64,000 bases of DNA, taken from Microthrixaceae bacterium (GTDB taxonomy: Bacteria; Actinomycetota; Acidimicrobiia; Acidimicrobiales; Microtrichaceae). Position 1 is the first letter of the stretch. Every line of letters starts with the position of its first letter. Location: NCBI GenBank assembly GCA_023957975.1, contig JAMLGM010000002.1, positions 1 through 64,000 on the forward strand. Direction: 5' to 3'. Positions 37,407 through 46,334 of the stretch are shown piece by piece. Position numbers and translations under genes: made by a program. The notes under the pieces are model-generated. The model was not told the DNA's origin. It did no database searches and worked only from the letters and a program-made list of their open reading frames with translations.

Positions 37407-38801
37407 GTGAGTCCCTCTCCGTCCGTTTCCCCGATGCGCCGCAGAATCGTGGCCACCGCCGTGGCTGTGCTCACCGCGGTGGTTCCGGTCATCGCCGCGC
37501 CCGGTGCGTCGGGGCAATCGGTTTCGGGAACGTCGACCGGTGCGTCGACCGGTGCGTCGACCGGAGCGTCGAAGAAGTCGACGAAGAAGAAGACCGCCGA
37601 CGATGACATCGACCTGCTGCGTTCCGACGCCGAAACCGTTCGAGCCGAGATCGACAAGACCGAGGCCGCTCGTACGGAGGCCCTGGCGACGCTCGGTGCG
37701 GTGACCGTCGAAGTGGAGCGTGCCCGCCAAGCCGAGCGGGTCGCGGCCGAGGCGGTGCAGGAGGCCCAGGATCTCGTCGACGAGATCGATGCGAAGGTGG
37801 CGATGGCGATGCGCGCTGCCTACACCTCCAACACGGTCGACTACCCGATCGAGCTCGCCTATCTCGTCGACTCGAACCAGGCATCGATGCGGCGGCGATA
37901 CATGGAGCACTGGGCCGAGAAGCTCGACGTGCTCCTCGACGAACAGGAGCGTGCCCGTTCGGAGTTGGCGGTCGAACGCGAGCGGGCGGCCGACGCCACC
38001 AAGGCGGTGGAACAACGTCAGTCCGAAGCTCAGGTGCAGCTCACCGCGATCGAGGAACTCGAGTCCAACCAGATTCAGTTGGTCAGTGCAATCGAGCAGC
38101 GCCTCGACTCGGCGCTGGCCGAAGCGGCAGCGATCGAGGAACTCGACAAGGCGATGGCTCAACAGATCGTCGCTCGGGAACAGGAACTGCACGCGGCTGC
38201 CGTCGCATCGGCCGGGGCGGACCGTGGTGCGCCGGCGGGTACCGCGGCGGTCGCTGGGAACACCCCGACAAAGGGCGCCCCGGTGGCCACGGGTGGGCCT
38301 GGGTCGACGGCACCGCCAGCGTCGTCGGCGCCCGCGCCCGGCCCGGTGGCGTCGACCGCCCCGCCGGCGACCGCCGCAACTCCGACCACGCTGCCGTCGG
38401 GGACCTCGAGGGTGGACGTCGTTTACGTGCGCGGCATTCCCGTAGCTCGCAGCATCGCCGCGAACTTCGAGGCGATGCTGTCGGCCGCCTCGTCCGCCGG
38501 ATTGGTCATCAGCGGTAGCGGCTATCGCGACATCAGCGTTCAGATCGGGCTGCGGGCCAAGAACTGTGGTCCGTCCGATTTCGAGATCTGGTTCAAACCA
38601 TCCTCACAGTGCAGCCCACCGACGGCCATCCCCGGGCGTTCGATGCACGAAAAGGGTCTTGCGGTGGATCTGACCTGTGACGGTGTTCTGATTCCGAGTC
38701 GTACCAACAAGTGTTTCGTGTGGCTCGCCGCCAACGCTGCAACCTACGGCTTGAAGAACCTGCCGTCGGAGCCGTGGCACTGGTCGACCAACGGAAACTG
38801 A
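37407..38801 (+). CDS. Exported VanY/M15-family D,D-carboxypeptidase with coiled coil
   Basis: A 464-residue cell-wall protein. A signal peptide (RRRIVATAVAVLTAVVPVIAA) is followed by a GAST repeat. A long coiled coil covers about residues 65-270 (ETVRAEIDKTEAARTEALA, RQAERVAAEAVQEAQDLVDE). An Ala/Pro/Thr linker precedes a C-terminal M15 peptidase domain: SGYRDISVQIGLR, the zinc His/Asp pair in SMHEKGLAVDLTC and WHW near the end. It probably trims peptidoglycan stems. GTG 37407 or ATG 37434 are both possible starts. A GAST triplication shows repeat slippage. The gene follows dnaE2 with a palindrome between. Confidence 0.85.
   Translation: MSPSPSVSPMRRRIVATAVAVLTAVVPVIAAPGASGQSVSGTSTGASTGASTGASKKSTKKKTADDDIDLLRSDAETVRAEIDKTEAARTEALATLGAVTVEVERARQAERVAAEAVQEAQDLVDEIDAKVAMAMRAAYTSNTVDYPIELAYLVDSNQASMRRRYMEHWAEKLDVLLDEQERARSELAVERERAADATKAVEQRQSEAQVQLTAIEELESNQIQLVSAIEQRLDSALAEAAAIEELDKAMAQQIVAREQELHAAAVASAGADRGAPAGTAAVAGNTPTKGAPVATGGPGSTAPPASSAPAPGPVASTAPPATAATPTTLPSGTSRVDVVYVRGIPVARSIAANFEAMLSAASSAGLVISGSGYRDISVQIGLRAKNCGPSDFEIWFKPSSQCSPPTAIPGRSMHEKGLAVDLTCDGVLIPSRTNKCFVWLAANAATYGLKNLPSEPWHWSTNGN
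37531..37566. repeat. 12-bp in-frame triplication in the M15 peptidase gene
   Basis: Three copies of CGTCGACCGGTG (last ending AG) encode STGASTGASTGA just after the signal peptide. Confidence 0.9.
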
Positions 38802-38820
38802 CAGCCCGGCAACCGACACC

Positions 38821-38878
38821 GCCCGTTCTCCGATAACCAGTGGTCGTGATCACGACCACTGGTTATCGGGAAACGGGC
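38821..38878. repeat. 58-bp palindromic element, copy 1
   Basis: Inverted repeat with 29-base arms and no loop, centred between 38849 and 38850, with two mismatched pairs (38828/38871 and 38829/38870). The inner arm is CGATAACCAGTGGTCGTGA (19 bases) followed by its complement. It lies 20 bases after the M15 peptidase stop. A second copy is at 56671-56728. Confidence 0.9.
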
Positions 38879-38920
38879 TGGCGGGGGTTCGGGGCGGTGG
38901 GCGACAGGTAGCGTTCGGGG

Positions 38921-40111
38921 ATGTCGTTCGAGGTGCCTTCCCACATCCGTCCGCTTCGAGAAGCGGTTCACGCGTTCATGACCGAGCGGGTTGAACCCGC
39001 CGAACCGGTGTTGCATCGCGGTGGCGAGGAGGCCCGAGAGTTGATTCGAACGCTGCAGGCCGAGGCGAAGGCCGAGGGACTGTGGGCGCTCGGGCATCCG
39101 GCCGAACTCGGCGGCGGTGGGCTGGCGTTCATGGATTACGTGTACGTCAACGAGGTGCAGGGCAGGAGCGAGTACGGCCAGATCGCGCTCGGCACCTACA
39201 CGTTGCAGGACACGCTGATGCTGAATCGATACAGCGAGGGCGCGATCCGACAGACCTACCTCCAGGCCCTCGCCGATGCGCGGATCGGTCCGAGTTTCGC
39301 CATGACCGAACCCGAGGTTGCGAGTTCGGATCCGACCCAGCTCAAGACCCGGGCGGTGCTCGACGGGGACGAATGGGTGATCACCGGCCACAAGTGGTTC
39401 ACCACCGGTGCTGCTCAGGCCGCCTACACCACGGTGATGTGCCGCACCGAGGACGAGTCGGTGTCGCCGTACGCAGCGTTTTCGATGATCATCGTGCCGA
39501 CCGACACCCCCGGTTACGAGATCGTCCGCGAGACCCCCGTGCTCGGCCTCGACCACGGCCATTACGAACTTCGCTTCAACGAGGTGCGTGTCCCCAAGGA
39601 GAACCTCCTCGGACCTCGGGGCCAGGGGTTCGCCATCGCACAGGAGCGCCTCGGCCCGGGCCGGATCTTTCATTGCATGCGTTGGTTGGGTCAGGCGCAG
39701 CGGGCCTATGAGTTGCTGTGTTCCCGGTTGAACGAGCGCACGGCCTTCGGAGAGCCCCTCGCTAAAAAGCAACTCATGCAGTCCCACGTCTTTGAGAGCT
39801 ACGCCGAGATCCAGGCCGCACGCCTGCTGACCCTGCACGCCGCCCACAAGATCGACCAGGGCGATCAGGCCCGTGTGGAGATCGGTGCGATCAAGGTGGT
39901 CGGGGCGCGCATGTTGCACAACGTGATCGATCGGGCGATCCAGGCCTACGGAGCGGCGGGGCTCACCGACGACACCCCGCTCGGCTACATGTACCGCACG
40001 GCGCGGTTCGCGCGGATCTATGACGGCCCCGACGAGGTGCACATCCACACCGTCGCCCGACGGATCCTCAAGGAGTACCGCGACGGCGCGGGCATCGACT
40101 GGGTCTCGTGA
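38921..40111 (+). CDS. Acyl-CoA dehydrogenase (ACAD10/11-like)
   Basis: A 396-residue FAD enzyme for the first step of fatty acid beta-oxidation. FAMTEPEVASSDPTQL and TGHKWFTTGA are the FAD/substrate motifs, and RQTYLQALADARIG precedes them. The C-terminal IYDGPDEVHIHTVARRIL has Asp where many ACADs carry Glu (YEGTNEI), as in ACAD10/11 and some bacterial relatives. RIFHCMRWLGQAQRAYELL is family-like. It is followed by a thioesterase gene after a 14-bp degenerate repeat array. Confidence 0.93.
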   Translation: MSFEVPSHIRPLREAVHAFMTERVEPAEPVLHRGGEEARELIRTLQAEAKAEGLWALGHPAELGGGGLAFMDYVYVNEVQGRSEYGQIALGTYTLQDTLMLNRYSEGAIRQTYLQALADARIGPSFAMTEPEVASSDPTQLKTRAVLDGDEWVITGHKWFTTGAAQAAYTTVMCRTEDESVSPYAAFSMIIVPTDTPGYEIVRETPVLGLDHGHYELRFNEVRVPKENLLGPRGQGFAIAQERLGPGRIFHCMRWLGQAQRAYELLCSRLNERTAFGEPLAKKQLMQSHVFESYAEIQAARLLTLHAAHKIDQGDQARVEIGAIKVVGARMLHNVIDRAIQAYGAAGLTDDTPLGYMYRTARFARIYDGPDEVHIHTVARRILKEYRDGAGIDWVS

Positions 40112-40166
40112 GGGTCGGGGTGTGATCGTGGGGGTGTGATCGTCGGGGTGTGATCGTCTGGCCGTG
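40111..40166. repeat. 14-bp degenerate tandem repeat starting in the ACAD stop codon
   Basis: Four units (AGGGTCGGGGTGTG, ATCGTGGGGGTGTG, ATCGTCGGGGTGTG, ATCGTCTGGCCGTG) begin at the last base of the stop codon (40109-40111). Confidence 0.9.
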
Positions 40167-40186
40167 AGGTCGGACAGACTGATGCG

Positions 40187-41116
40187 ATGAGCAGATTCGA
40201 ATCAGACACCGCGGTCAACGCGCTCGGTGGCGGTGTGTTCGAGGTCGACATCAGCGATGGCTGGTGGGTGGTCGGGGCACCGAACGGCGGATATTTGGCG
40301 GCACTGGTCGCTCGGGCCGTCGAGGCGGCCGGCAACGAGGCGGCCGGCAACGAGGCGGCCGGCAATGAGGCAGCCGGCAACGAGGCGGCGGGCAACGAGA
40401 CAGGCGCCAGTGTGGATCACAAGCGCATCCGGTCGATCACGTTCCATTTCCTTCGAGCCCCCGAACCCGGCCCGGCACGGGTCGAGTGTTCGATCGAGCG
40501 GGTGGGGCGATCGGTGGCGACCGTGACCGCGCGGCTGGTTCAAGAGGGTGTGGTACAGGTGGTCGCGCTCGCAGCGCTGGGTGCAACCCGTCCGGGCCCG
40601 ACCTGGAACGACCTCACCACACCGACCGCCCCCGACCCCGCCGAGGTCGCCACCCTCGTCGGCGATCCCGAAGCGGTGGCGATGGCGGAGGCGATGGGCG
40701 TGACGATCGGGCAACGCTTCGAGCTCAAGCCATGCCTCGGGTCGTCGCAAGCCGAGATGTCGTCCCTCGCCGGAAGCGGCGTGGCGACGGGGGCCTCAAG
40801 CGCTGCGGCGACGGGTGGGGGATGGTTGCGCTTTGAAGATCTCGCGCCGATCGACCGGTTCGGTCTGATCGCGTTGAGTGACGCATGGGCACCGCCGATG
40901 GTGCACAAGTTCCCGGATCGTCCCCCGGTTGCGCCTACCGTGGAACTCACCGTGCACGTCCGTAATGAACCGGCCGACCCTCACGACTGGGTGCTCGGAC
41001 ATTTCAGTTCACCGCTGGCGGAGGAGGGGTACACCGTGGAGGACGCCGAGTTGTGGGATCGCCACGGTCGGTTGTTGGCCTCCGCCCGCCAGGTGGCGGT
41101 CATCCCCGCGCTCTGA
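40187..41116 (+). CDS. TesB-like acyl-CoA thioesterase
   Basis: A 309-residue double-hotdog thioesterase-like protein. The N-terminal WWVVGAPNGGYLAALVARA segment matches the first hotdog of TesB-like proteins. The second copy appears around GWLRFEDLAPIDRFGLIALSDAWAPP and ends with DAELWDRHGRLLASARQVAVI. An AAGNE repeat of about 25 residues interrupts the first domain and probably forms a loop. It is placed after an acyl-CoA dehydrogenase, consistent with CoA-thioester turnover. Confidence 0.82.
   Translation: MSRFESDTAVNALGGGVFEVDISDGWWVVGAPNGGYLAALVARAVEAAGNEAAGNEAAGNEAAGNEAAGNETGASVDHKRIRSITFHFLRAPEPGPARVECSIERVGRSVATVTARLVQEGVVQVVALAALGATRPGPTWNDLTTPTAPDPAEVATLVGDPEAVAMAEAMGVTIGQRFELKPCLGSSQAEMSSLAGSGVATGASSAAATGGGWLRFEDLAPIDRFGLIALSDAWAPPMVHKFPDRPPVAPTVELTVHVRNEPADPHDWVLGHFSSPLAEEGYTVEDAELWDRHGRLLASARQVAVIPAL
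40321..40395. repeat. 15-bp in-frame tandem repeat, five copies, in the thioesterase gene
   Basis: CGAGGCGGCCGGCAA units at 40321, 40336, 40351, 40366 and 40381 (the last two diverged) encode AAGNE repeats. Confidence 0.95.
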
Positions 41117-41128
41117 GGCCGGACGCGT

Positions 41129-41728
41129 TCAGTTCGTTTCAGCTTGAACCTCGGTGGCCGCACCCGCGAGGAATTGCGCCACGACCTGCGCGGTGAACTC
41201 GGGGGTCAGCAGGTCGGGTCCGATCATCGCGGCCGTCATGATGGGTCCGATCAGCAGCATCGCGGCTCGGTCGACGTCATCGTTGACCCAGGCCGGAAGG
41301 CGGCCCTCGGAGACGCCACGGGTGAACACGGAGCGCATGACCGCGCTCTGTTCGGTGTCGAGTTGTTTGCTGAGTTTCGCGAGTTCCGGGTGCTGTGCCC
41401 GGAGCCTCAACAGCGCTGGGAAGATCCGTTGCCAGCGCTCGTCGGCAAGCGCGGCGACGACCTGGTCGACGCCGTTGCGCAACTGCTCATCGAAGTTCTG
41501 CTGTTGATCGGGTGCTGCAATGCGTGGAGCGCACTCGCGAAACACCGCCTGAACGAGGTCGTCGCGCGACTCCCAGTGGCGGTAGATGGTGGTCTTGGCC
41601 ACGCCCGATCGTGCGACCACGCCGTCGACCGTGAGGGCTTCTGGGCCGCCTTCGACCAGCAGGTCGATTGCAGCGGCCATGACATTGCCTCGGGTTCGTG
41701 CGACTCGGGCGTCCATTCCGAGCTCCAT
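41129..41728 (-). CDS. TetR-family transcriptional regulator
   Basis: A 199-residue repressor-type protein from ATG 41728 (ATG 41716 is possible). The N-terminal helix-turn-helix is TVDGVVARSGVAKTTIYRHW. The C-terminal ligand-binding domain is helical (VRNG-type segments, AAMLLIGPIMTAAMIG). It is divergent from an MFS exporter gene, and a 20-base imperfect palindrome in the gap is the likely operator. By family it would repress the exporter until an inducer binds. Confidence 0.9.
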   Translation of the reverse strand: MELGMDARVARTRGNVMAAAIDLLVEGGPEALTVDGVVARSGVAKTTIYRHWESRDDLVQAVFRECAPRIAAPDQQQNFDEQLRNGVDQVVAALADERWQRIFPALLRLRAQHPELAKLSKQLDTEQSAVMRSVFTRGVSEGRLPAWVNDDVDRAAMLLIGPIMTAAMIGPDLLTPEFTAQVVAQFLAGAATEVQAETN

Positions 41729-41792
41729 TTCTGGCGGGGGCGGGGGTGTGACCAGTGTCTCGCGATTCGATTGGCGACGACGGCCCGGTGTA

Positions 41793-41812
41793 ACGATACG
41801 ATACCGTAGCGT
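41793..41812. promoter_or_regulatory. Imperfect 20-bp palindrome, likely TetR operator
   Basis: ACGATACG-ATAC-CGTAGCGT has 8-base arms (seven of eight pairs matching) around a 4-base centre. It sits between the divergent TetR and MFS starts, and TTGGCG at 41771 could be a -35 element. Confidence 0.5.
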
Positions 41813-41916
41813 AGTAAAGAGGGCCAGTCGACAGACCGTCAGCACCGATGCTGCAACCCCTCCGAACCGGCAGAAGCCCTTCCAAACCCCTCACCGACGA
41901 ATCGAGCCGAGACGAG

Positions 41917-43521
41917 ATGACCGCAGTACTCACCGGGGACGACCATCTGGTCGTCCACCATGACGAGCCCGAGCTGAGCTCTCGGCAAAAGAACCTGATC
42001 CTCACAGCGATGTGTGTTGCGCTCATCGCGGTCATGGCTGCGGTGTCAGGCCTCAACTCGGCGCAGATGAAGATCTCCGAAAGCCTCGGAGCCTCGACCG
42101 GGGACTTCTTGTGGATCGCCAATGCCTACACGTTGGCACTCGCCGCCCTGTTGATGCCGGTGGGCGCGATCGGCGACCGGTGGAGCCGCCGAAAGGTTCT
42201 CCTGTTGGGCCTCACCGTCTACCTGGTGTCGAACGTCGTCGGCGCCTTTGCCGGGTCGGTCGCCATGCTCATCGGCGCCCGGGCCATCGCCGGTGTCGGC
42301 GCTGCGATGATCATGCCGGTCACCCTGTCGGTCATCACCTCAACCTTCCATGGCGATGAGCGTCAGCGCGCCATCGGCATCTGGTCGGGATTCGCCGGTG
42401 CCGGCGCCATCTTCGGCATGTTCATCAGCTCGCTCATCGTCGACAACGCATCATGGCGATGGGTGTTCATCATGCCGATCGCACTAGCGGTCATTGCATT
42501 CGCATTGTCGGCCCGCCTGGTACCTGACGGTGCCGACCACCACGGCGGTCGTTTCGACTATGTCGGTTCGCTGCTGTCGGCGGTCGCCGTCGGCGGCCTG
42601 GTGTTCGGAATCCACGAGGGCCCCGAGAAGGGCTGGACCGCCCCGATCACCCTCATCCCACTGGTGGTCGGCGCCGTCGCAGCGGTGGCCTTCGTGCTCT
42701 ACGAGCGCCAACACGAGAACCCGCTGTTGAAGGTCGAGGTGTTCAAGAACCGCATGTTGTCGGCGGGAACCGGGCTGCTGTTTCTGATCTTCATCGTCAT
42801 GATGGGCATGTTCCTCGTCATCACCCAGTTCCTCATGGGCGTGCTCGGATGGGGCGCGGTGAAGGCGACCGCCGGCATGTTGCCGATGGCGTTCGCGATG
42901 ATGCCGCTGTCCGCAGTCGCTCCGCTGATCGCCAAGAAGACGGGGACCCGCGCGCTGTTCATGATCGGGTTCTCGATGGCCGCCGGCGGGCTCGCACTCG
43001 TCGCCTCGATGGTGTCGGTCGACGGCGGGTATCTGTCGATCCTGCCCGGGCTGATGGTGGTCGGCGCCGGTATCGGCTTGTCGATGACCCCGGGCACCGC
43101 CGCGATCACCGGCTCGTTGCCGCCCGAGGACCAGGGTGTCGCCTCGGCGCTCAACGACTCGGTGCGCGAGATCGGTGCGTCGGTCGGCATCGCCCTGATG
43201 GGCTCGGTGCTGTCGGCGGCCTACACCTCCGGCGTGGGAGACGCTGCCTCGCAGCTTCCCGGTGAAGTGGCGCACCATGTGGAAGAGGGCATCTTCGGAG
43301 CGCGTGCGGTGTCGGAGCAGATGATCGCCGGAGCGAACGGAGACCCGCAGATGGCGGGGCTGGGCGAGCAGTTGCTGCACACCGCGCAACAGGCGTTTGT
43401 CGACGGCTGGTCCAAGACCATGTGGATCTCCGCCGGGATCGCTGCGGTGGCGGCGATCGGGGCGGCCGTACTGGCCCCGACCAAGAGTCGCGAGGCCGAA
43501 TTCCGCGTCGATCTCGACTGA
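41917..43521 (+). CDS. DHA2-family (14-TM) MFS drug exporter
   Basis: A 534-residue EmrB/QacA-type exporter. Hydrophobic segments through the length fit 14 helices. The MFS loop motif is GDRWSRRKVLLLGL, and motif C-like GFAGAGAIFGM follows. ATG 41917 is chosen; an in-frame ATG at 41848 lies close to the operator region and would add a poor 23-residue leader. It probably exports a toxic compound and is controlled by the divergent TetR gene. Its stop lies in a 16-bp tandem duplication. Confidence 0.92.
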   Translation: MTAVLTGDDHLVVHHDEPELSSRQKNLILTAMCVALIAVMAAVSGLNSAQMKISESLGASTGDFLWIANAYTLALAALLMPVGAIGDRWSRRKVLLLGLTVYLVSNVVGAFAGSVAMLIGARAIAGVGAAMIMPVTLSVITSTFHGDERQRAIGIWSGFAGAGAIFGMFISSLIVDNASWRWVFIMPIALAVIAFALSARLVPDGADHHGGRFDYVGSLLSAVAVGGLVFGIHEGPEKGWTAPITLIPLVVGAVAAVAFVLYERQHENPLLKVEVFKNRMLSAGTGLLFLIFIVMMGMFLVITQFLMGVLGWGAVKATAGMLPMAFAMMPLSAVAPLIAKKTGTRALFMIGFSMAAGGLALVASMVSVDGGYLSILPGLMVVGAGIGLSMTPGTAAITGSLPPEDQGVASALNDSVREIGASVGIALMGSVLSAAYTSGVGDAASQLPGEVAHHVEEGIFGARAVSEQMIAGANGDPQMAGLGEQLLHTAQQAFVDGWSKTMWISAGIAAVAAIGAAVLAPTKSREAEFRVDLD

Positions 43522-43548
43522 TCGAACCGCTGACCGATCAAACCGCTG
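43517..43548. repeat. 16-bp tandem duplication spanning the MFS stop
   Basis: ACTGATCGAACCGCTG (43517-43532), then ACCGATCAAACCGCTG (43533-43548), with a third partial copy. The first contains the stop codon (43519-43521). Confidence 0.9.
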
Positions 43549-43634
43549 ACTGATCAGGCTTGCTGTCGGAGGCGACCTCACTCGTCGCCATCGACAGCAA
43601 GCCTGCGCTTTGGGCGGTCTCGACCGGCCTCGGC

Positions 43635-44885
43635 CTAATGGCTGTGATGTGACAGGCAGGCCTTGGTCTCGCCCTCTGGCACCTGACCGCCGGCGACGCC
43701 TTCGAGCGCGGCGAATGGCCCACACGGGTGCGGAGTGATCCAGACGTGGATCATCGGGGTGGGATTGAACTTGACCAGCGGGGGTGTGCACGTTCCGCCG
43801 ATGCTGGTGACGCCGGCGACTCTCGGGGCTGTCGGGTCGTCGGAGAAGCACAGGTCGTCGTGAATGTGCCACTGGGTGAGATTGCCGGCGATGTCGGGAA
43901 CGTCGTCGAAGGTCGCACCCTCCCACAACATGAACATCGCCGACACCAGCGTGCGCCCGCCCGCCGGGTCGGCCTGGTAGACGAGCGATTCGGGGTAGTC
44001 CGGGTCGAGGACGCGGTCGTCGTTGATGTAACCCCAGTTGATGAGGTGCTCGAACCCGGTGCCGGCATCGCCGATCGTCACGAACCCATCGGCGAGCGCG
44101 GTCGCCTGGTCGGCGTACTTGGGCAGTTTCTGGACGGTGTTGCTCACGAGCGTCTCGGCGCGTTCGACCTGCTCGTCGGAGAGCCCGTCGATCCCGGACA
44201 AATCGATGTTGTTGGGGTCATAGGGGTTGGGCGGAACGACGGCCTGCTCGGGCTCGTCCGATCCGTCGCTGTGGTCGTCGCTGTGGTCGTCGCCGGCGCC
44301 GCCGTGGGAGTGAACCTTCACACTCGACATGGCGGTGCCGGTCAACGCGATGACGACCACGGCCACCGCGGTGAGCGCTGCGGACCACGGGGCAAGGCCG
44401 GGCGCGGGGCGGGACCGGGGCGCGGGTGCGGTCGACGCAGTGTCTGCGGCAGATTCGGAGGGGGTCGAATCCCAGCCGAGGGCCTGAACCACTGCGGCGA
44501 TCAAAGCGAGTCCGGCGAGGGCTGCGGCGAGGCTGTCGGCGAAACCGGGTGATTCCGCGACCTCCAATCCGTCGACGAAACCGATGCCGGAGGTTACCGC
44601 CAGCACCCACCCGCCGACGGCTGCGGCGCCGACCGCCACCCCGGCGAACGCCAGGGGACGGGAGCGACGCACCAGCGTTGCGGCACCCCAGGCGAGCTGT
44701 GCGATCGCCAACACTGTGAACGAGATCGCCAACTGGCGGTGATCGCTGTGTGCCCCGACCGCGACGGCATGGATCGCTCCCGCGCCGATCGAGGCCACAG
44801 CTCCGATGGCGAGGAGCCACGCGGCGTCGCTCCTGGCGGCCGGAGGTGAAGGCTGAGGTTCGTTGTCGTCGGTTGCGATCTCCAT
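43635..44885 (-). CDS. Membrane protein with His-rich extracytoplasmic domain
   Basis: A 416-residue protein. ATG at 44885 follows GAGGGGG. Five hydrophobic helices occupy about residues 20-210 (LLAIGAVASIGAGAIHAVAVG, LAFAGVAVGAAAVGGWVLAV). A His/Asp-rich hinge (HSHGGAGDDHSDDHSDG) follows, then a soluble domain of about 180 residues (FEHLINWGYINDDRVLDP, ALTLVSAMFMLWEG region, TQWHIHDDLC, WITPHPCGPFAALEG) and a terminal SHHSH. The repeated His and Cys suggest metal binding. This domain also occurs in other actinobacterial membrane proteins, but I know of no assigned function. Confidence 0.7.
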   Translation of the reverse strand: MEIATDDNEPQPSPPAARSDAAWLLAIGAVASIGAGAIHAVAVGAHSDHRQLAISFTVLAIAQLAWGAATLVRRSRPLAFAGVAVGAAAVGGWVLAVTSGIGFVDGLEVAESPGFADSLAAALAGLALIAAVVQALGWDSTPSESAADTASTAPAPRSRPAPGLAPWSAALTAVAVVVIALTGTAMSSVKVHSHGGAGDDHSDDHSDGSDEPEQAVVPPNPYDPNNIDLSGIDGLSDEQVERAETLVSNTVQKLPKYADQATALADGFVTIGDAGTGFEHLINWGYINDDRVLDPDYPESLVYQADPAGGRTLVSAMFMLWEGATFDDVPDIAGNLTQWHIHDDLCFSDDPTAPRVAGVTSIGGTCTPPLVKFNPTPMIHVWITPHPCGPFAALEGVAGGQVPEGETKACLSHHSH

Positions 44886-45064
44886 GGCGACCCCCTCGGA
44901 GCGGTTGGTGACTCGCGTCACATCTCCGTCGGGTGCAGGTTACCGTCGCTGCGACCGGCGGTGGAGATCGCCGGCGTGTCGATGATGCGGCACCACGTCG
45001 GCGGAACAGGTGAGCGTGGCCGGTGCGCGCCTGCGGCGCAATCCGTTACGCTCGGGGGTCTTCT

Positions 45065-46315
45065 ATGGATGATCGACCTCGAAGTCTGAGGACCATGTTG
45101 GCGGAGGCGAAGGACACCTCCGAACTCATGGTCGACCTTGCCTATGCAGCCGTCTACTTCAACGACCCCGGGATGTGCGAAGAGGTCGCCGATCTCGAGG
45201 AGCGGCTGAACGATCTCGTTCAGGACATGCGGGCGGTGTGCATCCTTGCGGTGCGTCGACCCGCCGAGGCCGAATCGATGGCCTCGGTGCTGCAGGTGAT
45301 CGGCGCCATCGAGGGCATCGGCAACGCTGCGATCGACATCACCCGGATCGTGACCCATCGTCTCGGGATCCCACGCGAACTGATTGCAGACCTGTCCAAC
45401 GCCGAGGAGGTGAGCCACCGGGTGTGGATCCGCGAGGGGTCTCACATGGCGAACCGTCCGATCGCCTCGCTCGAGCTCACCGTTCAGACCGGAATGCGGA
45501 TCATGGCGATTCGTCGCGGCCGCAGTTGGATCACCGAGATCGATGGCGACATCGTGTTGGTGCCCGGAGACGTGTTGTTTCTTCGCGGGTCACCCCCGGG
45601 CATCGTGCGGTTGCACGAGCTCGCGGCGGCCCCCACCTGGAATCCGCCCGACGCCTCCTCAGGAGCTGCACTCACCGATCTCGACCGAGCGGTTGACGTG
45701 CTGGTCGAGATGAAGAACATGTCCGAAGCAGCGGTCGGCCTGGCGTATTCCGCGCTCGCACTTCGCGACCGCGGACTCGCGGCGGAGGTGTCACATCTCG
45801 CCACACGCCTCGACGAGATGAAGGATCACCTGCAGTTGTGGGTGTTGCGCGCGAGTTCGAGCGATGTCGACCCGTCACCGCTTCGCGGCTTGTTGCAGTT
45901 GAGCCACGTTGCAGAGGAACTCGGAAACCAGGCGAGCCAGATGGTGTGGCTCATCAGTGACGACGTCGAGTTCCACCCGGTGTTGGCGATGGCCCTCGGC
46001 GAGGCCGATGTGGTGGTCATGAGGGTTCCGGTCGCAGCGGCATCGACGGTGGTCGGCGAGACGCTTGCTACGATGCAGCTCGACACCGAACCGGGATTTG
46101 CCATCCTGGCGATTCGCCGCGGCGGCCAGTATCTGTATCGCCCCCGGCCATTTGTGGCATTCGAGGTTGGCGACGAGGTGATCGCGGAGGGGCCATATGA
46201 GGGGCGCCAACGGCTGGCTGAGCTCTTCGGCTGGCATCTACGCGACGACGATGACGACGATTCTCCGGGCGAACTCGAACTGGTTCCCCTCCGGGGCACC
46301 GACGGTGCCCGCTGA
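45065..46315 (+). CDS. Duplicated PhoU-TrkA_C protein
   Basis: A 416-residue cytosolic protein made of two similar halves. Each has a PhoU-like helical bundle (about 5-90 and 215-300; MLAEAKDTSELMVDLAYAAV, LVEMKNMSEAAVGLAYSALAL) and a TrkA_C/RCK-C domain (about 115-205 and 315-400; GMRIMAIRRG and GFAILAIRRG). TrkA_C domains bind small ligands such as cyclic di-AMP in potassium channel regulation; this role is inferred. No channel is encoded adjacent. It overlaps mca by one base (TGATG). Confidence 0.82.
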   Translation: MDDRPRSLRTMLAEAKDTSELMVDLAYAAVYFNDPGMCEEVADLEERLNDLVQDMRAVCILAVRRPAEAESMASVLQVIGAIEGIGNAAIDITRIVTHRLGIPRELIADLSNAEEVSHRVWIREGSHMANRPIASLELTVQTGMRIMAIRRGRSWITEIDGDIVLVPGDVLFLRGSPPGIVRLHELAAAPTWNPPDASSGAALTDLDRAVDVLVEMKNMSEAAVGLAYSALALRDRGLAAEVSHLATRLDEMKDHLQLWVLRASSSDVDPSPLRGLLQLSHVAEELGNQASQMVWLISDDVEFHPVLAMALGEADVVVMRVPVAAASTVVGETLATMQLDTEPGFAILAIRRGGQYLYRPRPFVAFEVGDEVIAEGPYEGRQRLAELFGWHLRDDDDDDSPGELELVPLRGTDGAR

Positions 46316-46334
46316 TGTCGGTGCCCGCTGATGA
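46303..46334. repeat. 16-bp duplication at the stop/start junction of the PhoU protein and mca
   Basis: CGGTGCCCGCTGATGT at 46303-46318 and again with one change at 46319-46334. The first copy holds the TGATG stop/start overlap. Confidence 0.9.
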
